DNA from: Prosthecochloris sp.
GTDB lineage: Bacteria; Bacteroidota; Chlorobiia; Chlorobiales; Chlorobiaceae
Length of the DNA: 64,000 nt
Assembly: GCA_015482705.2 (NCBI GenBank)
Contig: JADMLA020000040.1
Location: 62,001 to 126,000, forward strand
Direction: 5' to 3'
Under the pieces are notes generated by a model, which was not told the DNA's origin, did no database searches, and saw only the letters and a list, made by a program, of their open reading frames with translations. Position numbers and translations under genes: made by a program. Numbering within the stretch: position 1 is the stretch's first letter; every line of letters starts with the position of its first letter. This document shows, in pieces, positions 57,199-64,000 of the stretch.

Positions 57199-57649
57199 GA
57201 CGTTCTGTTGTTAGGAGTGTTACTGAAACTTCCTGCATCTGTCCGGCAGGAAAGTGTTGTAGGCCATTACTATCGGTTGTGCTTTGTGTCCCGATACCTT
57301 CATTGCGCTGTATTCGAAGTCATAATGGTCAGCCGATGAAATCAGGACTCTTGACAAAAAATTGAGATAGCCTTGTGCTGCTAACTCAAAATCTATCAGA
57401 ATTTTAAGGAAAGTGCAAAAAATACCGTATTAATTTTTCCGGTGTTCCAATCCATCTCGTGGTGCATTCCGGTACTTGCGAAATGTCAATCGCACGACCG
57501 GTTCAATCCTATCTTTTCCGGGTGAAAGGCGCTCTTACCGAATGCTTGTGTAGGACAAGTGGTTTCCGCTTTGCCACATCCGAAAAATTGACGGTCAGAG
57601 AAGAATTTTCAGAAGTGGCAACAGAGGACGAGCTTTTGTAAAAAAAGTG
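57199..57649. other. 451-bp gap upstream of the TonB receptor
   Basis: The gap holds the receptor promoter and 5' UTR. A hairpin formed by TTCCTGC (57230) and GCAGGAA (57249) sits 30-60 bp before the receptor start. No B12-box (GCCACTG) or other riboswitch core is visible, and no gene is supported. Confidence 0.5.
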
Positions 57650-58852
57650 TCAGATGACGTCGAGTTCTTTTCCTATGGTACTGAACTCGGTTATTACCTT
57701 GTCAAGATGCTCTTTTTCATGGGTAGCCATGAAACTTGTACGCAAGGCTTCATGGCCTGGCATGACGCCGGGACGGATAAACGCATTGACATACACCCCT
57801 GCATCGAAAAGCCTTTTCCAGAATACCATGGTTTTCATCTGGTCTCCAATGATGACGGACACGATAGCGGTACGGGACGGCATCAGCCTGAAACCTTCGG
57901 CGGCAAGACCCTGGCGGATATAGTCGGTATTGACAATCAGCCGTTCAATCAATTCGGGTTCGCTTTTCAGTATTTCAAGCGTTGTCAGTACCGCTGCTAC
58001 GCTTGCGGGCGTCGGTGACGCACTGAAAATCAGGGAAGAGGCGTTGTGTTTGATGAAGTCGATAACGTCTCGTTCTCCAACGACATAGCCGCCAAGTGAA
58101 CCGAATGTTTTGGAAAAAGTACCCATCATGAGGTCGACCTGGTCGACGAGGTTGAACTCCGAAGGCGTCCCTCGTCCGTCTCGTCCGATAACTCCTACAG
58201 CATGTGCATCATCGAGCAGTATCCTGGCTCCGTACTCTTTGGCCAGTTCGACCAGTCTTGGTAGTTCGACAATTTCTCCGGATACGGAGAATACTCCGTC
58301 TGCGACGATCAGTTTACCGGCATCGTCGGGAATTGTCTGCAATACTCTTTCGAGGTCTTCCATGGAATTGTGCGAATACCTGACAAACTTTGCGGACTGT
58401 CCGACAGCCATGATCGAGGCTGCAACCAGGCTCGCGTGGTTGTCCTTGTCGCAAACAACATACTCTCCGCGCTGGACCAGCGTCGGAATGACGCCCTGCC
58501 CGGTCTGGTAACCGGTGCTGAAAAGCAAACAACGTTCTTTTTCGAAAAACTCGGCGAGTTTTTCTTCAAGCTCGATATGCAGATTGACCGTACCGGTCAT
58601 ATAGCGGGAGCCCGAACAACTGGTGCCGTATTTTCTGATAGCGTTTATCGATGCTTCTTTTACTCTTTCATCTGCAGTTAACCCCAGATAGTTGTTGGAG
58701 CCGGCCATGATGAGTTTTCTGCCGGCAAACGAGACAACAGGGCCTTCTGTTTCTTCGATAGGATGAAAAAAAGGATATATACCTAATGCTTTTATTTCAT
58801 CAGCGAGAGTAAAATCGTAGCACTTCTTGAAAATGTCTTTGCGTGTCTTCAC
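57650..58852 (-). CDS. Alpha-oxoamine synthase, serine-palmitoyltransferase-like
   Basis: The 400-residue PLP enzyme belongs to the BioF/KBL/SPT family: SNNYLGL near 52, HASL near 145, the DDAHAVGV motif near 220 and the PLP lysine in [12 protein letters not shown] (near 250). Several features favour serine palmitoyltransferase over BioF: the N-terminal [12 protein letters not shown] block as in Bacteroidetes [16 protein letters not shown], and the [14 protein letters not shown] end. SPT joins serine and acyl-CoA (or acyl-ACP) to 3-ketosphinganine. The start is GTG. No other biotin genes are near; a divergent NAD-dependent epimerase follows. Glycine C-acetyltransferase remains possible. Confidence 0.75.
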   Translation of the reverse strand: MKTRKDIFKKCYDFTLADEIKALGIYPFFHPIEETEGPVVSFAGRKLIMAGSNNYLGLTADERVKEASINAIRKYGTSCSGSRYMTGTVNLHIELEEKLAEFFEKERCLLFSTGYQTGQGVIPTLVQRGEYVVCDKDNHASLVAASIMAVGQSAKFVRYSHNSMEDLERVLQTIPDDAGKLIVADGVFSVSGEIVELPRLVELAKEYGARILLDDAHAVGVIGRDGRGTPSEFNLVDQVDLMMGTFSKTFGSLGGYVVGERDVIDFIKHNASSLIFSASPTPASVAAVLTTLEILKSEPELIERLIVNTDYIRQGLAAEGFRLMPSRTAIVSVIIGDQMKTMVFWKRLFDAGVYVNAFIRPGVMPGHEALRTSFMATHEKEHLDKVITEFSTIGKELDVI

Positions 58853-59118
58853 AGGACTGAATATTTACTTCAGTATGACGGCTTGTCTTGACGAGCCGGA
58901 TAATTTTCTTTTTTGGCTGTAACGAGGATATCAGGGGTTCAAAAACGAACATGAATATCTTCGCACCACAAGTAAAAGATGAATGTATTAAAAATTTTGC
59001 TTTTTTTTTGAAGCGGTAACTTCTTTTTTGAGGCAGGAATGTTTCCGGAGATGCTCTGGACGGCGAAAGTTCCGGGTGCTGTTATACTTTTATTCCATCA
59101 AAATATTATACAGGTTTC

Positions 59119-60114
59119 ATGGGGCTCACTATTCTGATTACCGGTGCTACAGGGTTTATTGGAGCGGTTCTTGTCGATTACCTGAAAAACAGGCATGACA
59201 AGGTCAGTGTGCTGTTGAGGCCTGAAAGCGATCCCGTAAAAGCTGCCTCGTTGCCAGCAGATATTCGACAGGGGCGTTATGACGATCCGGCTTCGCTTCG
59301 AGAAGCTGTACAAGGCGTGGATATTATCATTCATCTTGCCGGTGTGACAAAGTCGATACATGAAAAAGGCTACTATACAGGTAACGTTCTGCCGGTAAAG
59401 GCTCTTCTGGAGGCCGTTAAAGAAGTGAATCCCGGTCTGCGCCGTTTTTTACTGGTGTCTTCACTTGCGGCGGCAGGTCCGGCGGATAATCCTGATCCGG
59501 GAATACGAGAAGAAGATGTACCGAAGCCGGTCAGCCTTTACGGAAAAAGCAAGCTCGAGGCTGAAAAAGTGTGCCGTTCCTATAAAGACATCCTCCCGGT
59601 AACCATTGTCAGACCGCCAGCGGTTTACGGTCCCGGCGACAAGGATGTGCTGCAGTTTCTGCTTATGCTTAAAAAGGGGGTGGTATTTGCTGCCGGCGAT
59701 ATTGGCGTGCAGCGCTTAAGCCTTGTACACGTCAACGATCTTGTTCGTGGTATTGTCATGGCTGTCGAATCTCCTGCAGGAGTTGGGGAGACCTATTTTA
59801 TCACATCGCAGAAAGGGTATTCATGGGATGAATTATCTCTTGCCGCAGCCAAAGAACTGGAAATAAAGAAGTTCAGAAAGATATCGTTGCCGCAGCCGTT
59901 GATGAAATTCTTCGGTTATGTGGCGGGTTCGATTAGCTCGATCACCGGGCGAACGGGTTTTTTGAATCCCGACAAGGTAAACGAAATGGTGCAGGATTAT
60001 TGGGTTTGTTCTCCGGTGAAAGCGGAAAACCAGCTCGGGTTTACAGCCTCGGTGTCTCTGGAAGAGGGGATGCACAGTACTATCTCATGGTACAAAGAGC
60101 AGGGATGGATGTGA
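59119..60114 (+). CDS. NAD-dependent epimerase/dehydratase (extended SDR)
   Basis: The 331-residue protein has the Rossmann motif TGATGFIG (8-15), the active-site YGKSK (Y/K near 145-149) and SSLAAAGP preceding it. Extended SDRs of this kind include sugar epimerases, isoprenoid/terpenoid dehydrogenases and the ceramide reductase CerR of bacterial sphingolipid synthesis. It is divergent from the SPT-like gene with a shared 266-bp intergenic region. The role as a ketosphinganine/ceramide reductase is inference; the sequence alone says only NAD(P)-dependent. Confidence 0.75.
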   Translation: MGLTILITGATGFIGAVLVDYLKNRHDKVSVLLRPESDPVKAASLPADIRQGRYDDPASLREAVQGVDIIIHLAGVTKSIHEKGYYTGNVLPVKALLEAVKEVNPGLRRFLLVSSLAAAGPADNPDPGIREEDVPKPVSLYGKSKLEAEKVCRSYKDILPVTIVRPPAVYGPGDKDVLQFLLMLKKGVVFAAGDIGVQRLSLVHVNDLVRGIVMAVESPAGVGETYFITSQKGYSWDELSLAAAKELEIKKFRKISLPQPLMKFFGYVAGSISSITGRTGFLNPDKVNEMVQDYWVCSPVKAENQLGFTASVSLEEGMHSTISWYKEQGWM

Positions 60115-60238
60115 CATAAAGGCAACAGGGAAATGGGTAGAGTAGGCAGTGGGTAAATAGGTAGTGGGGAAGGGGAAATTAAAAGGGCAAGAGAGACAAA
60201 GAGGTTGTTTGAAGAAGGTAGTGAGCTCTTTATTTTCA

Positions 60239-60311
60239 GTCATCCCCGGGCTCGACACGGGGATCCATCTTTTACTGATAGTCACCAGGGATGCCGCTCG
60301 ATGCGGCATGA
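60239..60311 (+). repeat. MITE-like palindromic repeat, copy F
   Basis: GTCATCCCCGGGCTCGACAC ... GATGCCGCTCGATGCGGCATGA, with the distal loop shortened. It sits between the 3' ends of the epimerase and holA; flanking 60120-60230 is purine-rich low-complexity sequence. Confidence 0.7.
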
Positions 60312-60387
60312 ATATTTCCTGTGAGTGAGGAATAGCCATTGATAATCATGAATCTGCATTGTTGAGAATGCTTTGCCTTCTCCCTTT

Positions 60388-61434
60388 TTACTGTTGACTT
60401 AAAAGCTGCTGCATGAGGCGAAGAAGGAGATATTTTTCGTCCGGATAGGCTTCGAGCCCTTTCAGGGCGGCATCGGTTTGCTGTAATACCAGTATCGCAC
60501 GTTCAGTTTCGCTTAGAGAGAATCTTGTTGCATATTGCAGGAAATTTTTTGCGAAATACTCCTGTTTGCCGAACATACCAAGCGTTTTCGCAATTTCGGA
60601 CAACGGCAGATTTCTGATTCCGGGTGAATGGAGTTTCCAGATCCTGATGTAGAATGTTGTGAGGTAGCGAACAATGCTCATCAGTCCTTCTCTCTGCCCT
60701 TCTCTTTCCATGATCATCAGAGATATTCCACTACAGAGTCTCAGGTTTTTACCTGCGAGGGCTTTTTCGAGCTCGAAAACATTGTACTGCTTCGATATTC
60801 CTACGCATTCATAGACATCGGAGCTCGTGATGCGTTTTTCATCGCTCCGCGAGGAGGCGTACATGATGAGTTTCTCGGTTTCCCTTGCAATTTCACGCGC
60901 TGAAGGATGTATGTAGGTGCTGAACGCTTTGAGCGCTTCGGGATCGAATTCCCAGCCTTGCAGGGAGGCCCGTTCGCTAGCGAAAACATCGGGATTTTTA
61001 ATCAGGGGAAAATCGTGTCGAAACGGCTGTAAATCCTTGAATGGAGCTTTTTGGATATCTTTCTTGTCGATTTGGTCCGCGTCGAGGACGAGTATTGTCG
61101 TGTCGACGGGATTTTGGGTATAGCGGACAAACTGTTCGACATGCTGTTTCTGTTTACTCTGCGGTCCCTGTTTTTTATACTTTCCGAACTGCTTGACAAT
61201 CATCAACTTCCGAGAGGTGAACATGGGAAACTCGGACGCTCTCGATACGATTTCTCCCAGGGTATGATCCTGACCGTATAGAACGGTGGTGTTCAAGTCC
61301 GCTTCTTCTTCTGATGGAAACGCTTTTTTTCTGATAAGATCCGTCAGTTCCTCTTTGAGAAAGCTTTCGGGGCCGTGGAAAAAGTAAACAGGGGAGGTGT
61401 TACCTGAAGCAATTTCTTTCTGAAGTTTTTTCAT
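60388..61434 (-). CDS. holA: DNA polymerase III subunit delta
   Basis: The 348-residue protein has the clamp-loader delta plan: an AAA+-like N-terminal domain ([15 protein letters not shown] near 15), without a functional Walker A as expected for delta, then the helical lid ([14 protein letters not shown] near 175) and C-terminal collar domain ([11 protein letters not shown]). It opens the beta clamp. I use ATG 61434, four codons inside the longest frame. A triple inverted-repeat element lies 50-100 bp upstream. Confidence 0.85.
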   Translation of the reverse strand: MKKLQKEIASGNTSPVYFFHGPESFLKEELTDLIRKKAFPSEEEADLNTTVLYGQDHTLGEIVSRASEFPMFTSRKLMIVKQFGKYKKQGPQSKQKQHVEQFVRYTQNPVDTTILVLDADQIDKKDIQKAPFKDLQPFRHDFPLIKNPDVFASERASLQGWEFDPEALKAFSTYIHPSAREIARETEKLIMYASSRSDEKRITSSDVYECVGISKQYNVFELEKALAGKNLRLCSGISLMIMEREGQREGLMSIVRYLTTFYIRIWKLHSPGIRNLPLSEIAKTLGMFGKQEYFAKNFLQYATRFSLSETERAILVLQQTDAALKGLEAYPDEKYLLLRLMQQLLSQQ

Positions 61435-61485
61435 TACCGGTACCAATCGTTTTTTCGTGTAGTGGAAAACAAGATAAGGTTGATT

Positions 61486-61531
61486 GGCCTATTGATAGCC
61501 TCATAGGCCCCGTAACACATAGGGGCCTATG
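61486..61531 (-). promoter_or_regulatory. Alternative-hairpin element upstream of holA
   Basis: GGCCTAT (61486-61492), ATAGGCC (61503-61509) and GGCCTAT (61524-61530) let the middle block pair with either neighbour; the outer pairing extends to a perfect 10-bp stem CATAGGCCCC / GGGGCCTATG (61502-61511 / 61522-61531). It lies between ssb and holA. An attenuator or a transcript-stability role is inference; no T tract follows on either strand. Confidence 0.45.
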
Positions 61532-61601
61532 GGAATAACTGCAGGGTATCTTGATTCACCGTGTGCTTGTCTCCCGTTACGTATCGTTGACGGCGAAGCG
61601 C

Positions 61602-62075
61602 TCAAAACGGCAAGTCGTCCTTTTCCGTTTCGGATAAACCTCCGCCTTGATCAGGATTATCATCTCTGGTGCTGTTTTTCTGGGCAAAGGGTTGCTGGAA
61701 CGAAGGGTTGCTATCGTAACCCTGGCCGCCCTGATCTCTTCCCGATCCGAGCATTTGCATGTCGGAACAGATGATTTCCGTTGTGTATTTTTTTTCACCG
61801 GTTTTATTATCATCCCAACTTCTGGTCTGTAATCTGCCTTCAACATAGACCTGCCGGCCCTTTTTCAGGTATTGGTTGCATATTTCTGCCAGTTTTCCCC
61901 AGGCAACAATTCGGTGCCACTCGGTTCTTTCCTGCATGTTGCCGTTGTTGTCTCTGAAACTTTCGTTTGTTGCGACGGTAAAATTTACGACGGACTGTCC
62001 AGAGGCGGTTACCCGCATTTCAGGGTCGTTACCGAGGTGCCCTATGAGCATTGCTTTATTGAGTCCACGTGCCAT
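61602..62075 (-). CDS. ssb: Single-stranded DNA-binding protein
   Basis: The 157-residue protein has the OB-fold (residues 1-108, [17 protein letters not shown]) and a Gly/Gln-rich linker ending in the acidic tip DDLPF, the partner-docking motif of SSB. It binds ssDNA as a tetramer in replication and repair. It precedes holA on the same strand. Confidence 0.95.
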   Translation of the reverse strand: MARGLNKAMLIGHLGNDPEMRVTASGQSVVNFTVATNESFRDNNGNMQERTEWHRIVAWGKLAEICNQYLKKGRQVYVEGRLQTRSWDDNKTGEKKYTTEIICSDMQMLGSGRDQGGQGYDSNPSFQQPFAQKNSTRDDNPDQGGGLSETEKDDLPF

Positions 62076-62271
62076 AATTGGTATAGCTGTCTTTAGGGTT
62101 TGAAAAAAAGCTTGAATCGGTCATGTGTCAAGCTTCCATGCAATCGGGATTGTAATAAATGCAACGTTCTGTCCGTTATCGATTTTCACCCGGCTTGGCC
62201 GGGAAAGTTGCATCAAATACATGCCGTGGAAGATTGTTTTGCGTTGCTGTAATAATAATCTGGTTCAGCGG

Positions 62272-63069
62272 TCAGAACAAAAGCCTTTCGGCGTCGATGA
62301 CCGGGCCTTCCTGGCATAGCAGGATCGTCGATGTTTCATTGTTGAACGTGTTTTTGAGTTCCACTGTGCATCCATAGCAAATTCCTATGCCGCAGCCCAT
62401 GATCGATTCAAGAGAGGCTTCGCAAGGGAGTTCATGATCTTTGCAGAATGCAGCGAGTGCTTTCAACATAGGGTTCGGGCCGCAGGAAAAAACTTTTATG
62501 GAGCCGGAAAACGAAGGATATTTCTGGCGAAGAAGGTCGATAGCGGTTCCTTTATATCCATGAGACCCGTCCATCGTCGCTATATGATAGTTGGCCAGCC
62601 CCCTTATCTGGATGTCCCGACCCGATTGTCCGCCGATAATATGATGGACTGTTTTCCCTCTTGTGAAAAGAGCTTTTTCAAGAAACCTCATCGGTGCGGT
62701 TCCGATGCCTCCGGACACCAAGAGGGCTGTATCATAATCGGGAGTATCGATAGTGAAAGAATTCCCCAGTGGTCCCAGCACCTGCAGCGTTGAGCCGGCC
62801 GGTGTGCGGCTCAGCAGGTTTGTTCCGCAGCCGACAGATTTCGCCATGATTTCAACCCTGTCATCCTCGACATGGTGAATGGAAAAAGGCCTCCTCAGGA
62901 GCGGCTCGTTCTGTGGATTGATTTTAATGTTGACGAAATTACCCGGTTTTGCATGCATTGCAATTTCCGGACACCGGAAAGCGACGAGTGAAACATCAGG
63001 TCCTATACATTCATTGGAAATAATGGTGACTCTATTGTCTGTAATGGCTGAATTTGCGTGCATGTTCAT
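62272..63069 (-). CDS. pyrK: Dihydroorotate dehydrogenase electron-transfer subunit (PyrK-like)
   Basis: The protein of about 265 residues has the FAD-binding RPFSIHH near 47, the NAD loop VSGGIGTAP, and the C-terminal [2Fe-2S] set CGIGICYGC plus a later Cys in LLCQEGPV. PyrK with PyrDB uses NAD+ to accept electrons from dihydroorotate in pyrimidine synthesis. pyrD is not adjacent, so another ferredoxin-reductase role is possible. ATG 63069 or the ATG two codons on (63063) are both possible; the longer frame needs TTG. Confidence 0.82.
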   Translation of the reverse strand: MNMHANSAITDNRVTIISNECIGPDVSLVAFRCPEIAMHAKPGNFVNIKINPQNEPLLRRPFSIHHVEDDRVEIMAKSVGCGTNLLSRTPAGSTLQVLGPLGNSFTIDTPDYDTALLVSGGIGTAPMRFLEKALFTRGKTVHHIIGGQSGRDIQIRGLANYHIATMDGSHGYKGTAIDLLRQKYPSFSGSIKVFSCGPNPMLKALAAFCKDHELPCEASLESIMGCGIGICYGCTVELKNTFNNETSTILLCQEGPVIDAERLLF

Positions 63070-63275
63070 GTTTTCAAAACCGTTTTGGAAAAGAGCGGCC
63101 AAGTGATCGTTTTGACAAAGAAGAGGTAAACGGAGATATACAAGGGTTCGTCAAATATGTGAGACATTATATACAACATTCGGTAGAATGTATTATTTTT
63201 TTCACCTTTTGTAGAATGATGGAATAGTTATATCTTAGTAACCTCTGATTGTCCAATAAATCCAATGCTTGGTTC

Positions 63276-64000
63276 ATGCGTATCTTAACATTCACAGGTA
63301 AAGGCGGAGTCGGAAAAACAAGTGTTTCTGCTGCGACAGCTGTGCGCTTGTCGGAATCTGGTTATCGGACACTGGTGTTGTCTACAGATCCTGCTCACAG
63401 TCTTTCGGACTCTTTCAATATAGCTTTGGGGCCTGAACCTACCAAGATAAAGGAGAACCTTCACGCAATCGAAGTAAACCCGTACGTCGATCTCAAACAG
63501 AATTGGCAGGCTGTTCAGAAATACTATACGCGAGTATTTGCTGCACAGGGGGTTTCTGGAGTTGTTGCTGATGAAATGACGATTCTTCCTGGCATGGAGG
63601 AGCTTTTTTCTCTTTTGAGAATCAAGCGTTACAAGGCTGCCGGTTTATACGATGCGCTAGTTCTGGATACTGCGCCTACAGGTGAAACGTTGCGTCTTCT
63701 TTCATTGCCCGATACTCTTTCCTGGGGAATGAAGGCCGTCAAGAATGTCAACAAGTATATCATGAAGCCGCTCAGCAAGCCGCTTTCAAAGATGTCGGAT
63801 AGAATCGCCTATTATATTCCGCCTGAAGACGCCATAGAGTCGGTAGATCAGGTGTTCGATGAACTTGAAGATATTCGGGAGATTCTTACCAACAATGAGA
63901 ATTCGACTGTCAGGCTTGTCATGAACGCCGAAAGAATGTCTATCAAAGAGACCATGCGTGCGTTGACATACCTGAACCTGTACGGCTTCAATGTGGACAT
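63276..64000 (+). CDS. ArsA/Get3-type ATPase, truncated by the window edge
   Basis: The frame starts at ATG 63276 with the deviant Walker A loop GKGGVGKTS (8-16), DPAHSLSDSF (switch I region near 40) and DTAPTGETLRLLSLP (near 133), and runs off the window at residue 241 without a stop. These ATPases drive arsenite export or insert tail-anchored proteins. Chlorobi have several such paralogues, some near photosynthesis genes. Arsenic genes are not seen here, so the role is open. Confidence 0.88.
   Translation, partial: MRILTFTGKGGVGKTSVSAATAVRLSESGYRTLVLSTDPAHSLSDSFNIALGPEPTKIKENLHAIEVNPYVDLKQNWQAVQKYYTRVFAAQGVSGVVADEMTILPGMEELFSLLRIKRYKAAGLYDALVLDTAPTGETLRLLSLPDTLSWGMKAVKNVNKYIMKPLSKPLSKMSDRIAYYIPPEDAIESVDQVFDELEDIREILTNNENSTVRLVMNAERMSIKETMRALTYLNLYGFNVD

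Noticed and set aside
57199..57460. Cobalamin riboswitch upstream of the TonB receptor
   Set aside because: I searched for a GCCACTG-type B12 box on both strands and found none in the gap; only a short simple hairpin.
57650..58852. Assigning the gene as bioF
   Set aside because: No biotin genes adjoin it, and the N- and C-terminal blocks look more like serine palmitoyltransferase.
1..64000. tRNA or rRNA genes
   Set aside because: I found no cloverleaf-like TTCGANTC/CCA pattern or rRNA core motifs in the intergenic gaps I read; absence is not proven without a scan.

Overview
The window comes from a green sulfur bacterium (Chlorobiales). The evidence is a bacteriochlorophyll cluster with anaerobic cyclase BchE, methyltransferase BchM and two large Mg-chelatase subunits of the BchH/BchS type, two tandem BchK-type bacteriochlorophyll c synthases, and a CruC-type carotenoid glucosyltransferase. 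LpxA, an LpxH-type hydrolase and a TonB-dependent receptor indicate a Gram-negative envelope with lipid A. The genus cannot be fixed from the sequence alone. All identifications rest on reading motifs and recalled family knowledge; no searches were run.

Layout. 0-11.7 kb is a nearly unbroken plus-strand run: glgA, a HAD phosphatase, hemW, a DUF2723 membrane protein, lpxA, a ROK kinase, comF, rsmE, an AI-2E/PerM permease and a D,D-carboxypeptidase. 11.8-21 kb holds ndk and a CNNM/CorC protein (minus), then a TPR lipoprotein with an eroded CHAT domain, a RodZ-like protein, an SDR, and the sulfur block cysK-nifS-nifU. 21-26 kb carries a repeat-rich spacer and a minus-strand RND pump plus TolC pair. 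26-34 kb carries miaB, bchK x2, a phytol/farnesol-kinase-like gene, an LpxH-type phosphatase, hisG and cruC. 34-43 kb is mixed: a toxin-antitoxin remnant, WD40 protein, YidB-like protein, HAD, ArfB, sugar dehydrogenase, M23 peptidase, MgtC/DUF4010, DUF4438 and Hsp20. 43-57 kb is the minus-strand pigment cluster bchE, bchM, bchH, bchS followed by a TonB receptor. 57-64 kb holds a serine-palmitoyltransferase-like gene divergent from an NAD-dependent epimerase, then holA, ssb, a pyrK-like gene and the start of an ArsA/Get3-type ATPase.

How the genes combine. BchH/BchS (Mg insertion), BchM (methylation), BchE (ring closure) and BchK (tail esterification) lie on the route to chlorosome bacteriochlorophyll; the kinase beside bchK could supply or recycle the prenyl tail, and CruC modifies the chlorosome carotenoid. 

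The most unusual structures are: a MITE-like palindromic repeat of about 75 bp in at least six copies, mostly between gene 3' ends; a 79%-identical tandem bchK pair; a CHAT domain that kept its flanks but lost its catalytic segment; an SPT-like enzyme beside a reductase, suggesting sphingolipid synthesis; a PIN-toxin remnant beside an intact antitoxin; and a glycogen synthase with its nucleotide-sugar motifs replaced. None is proven to be a new system.
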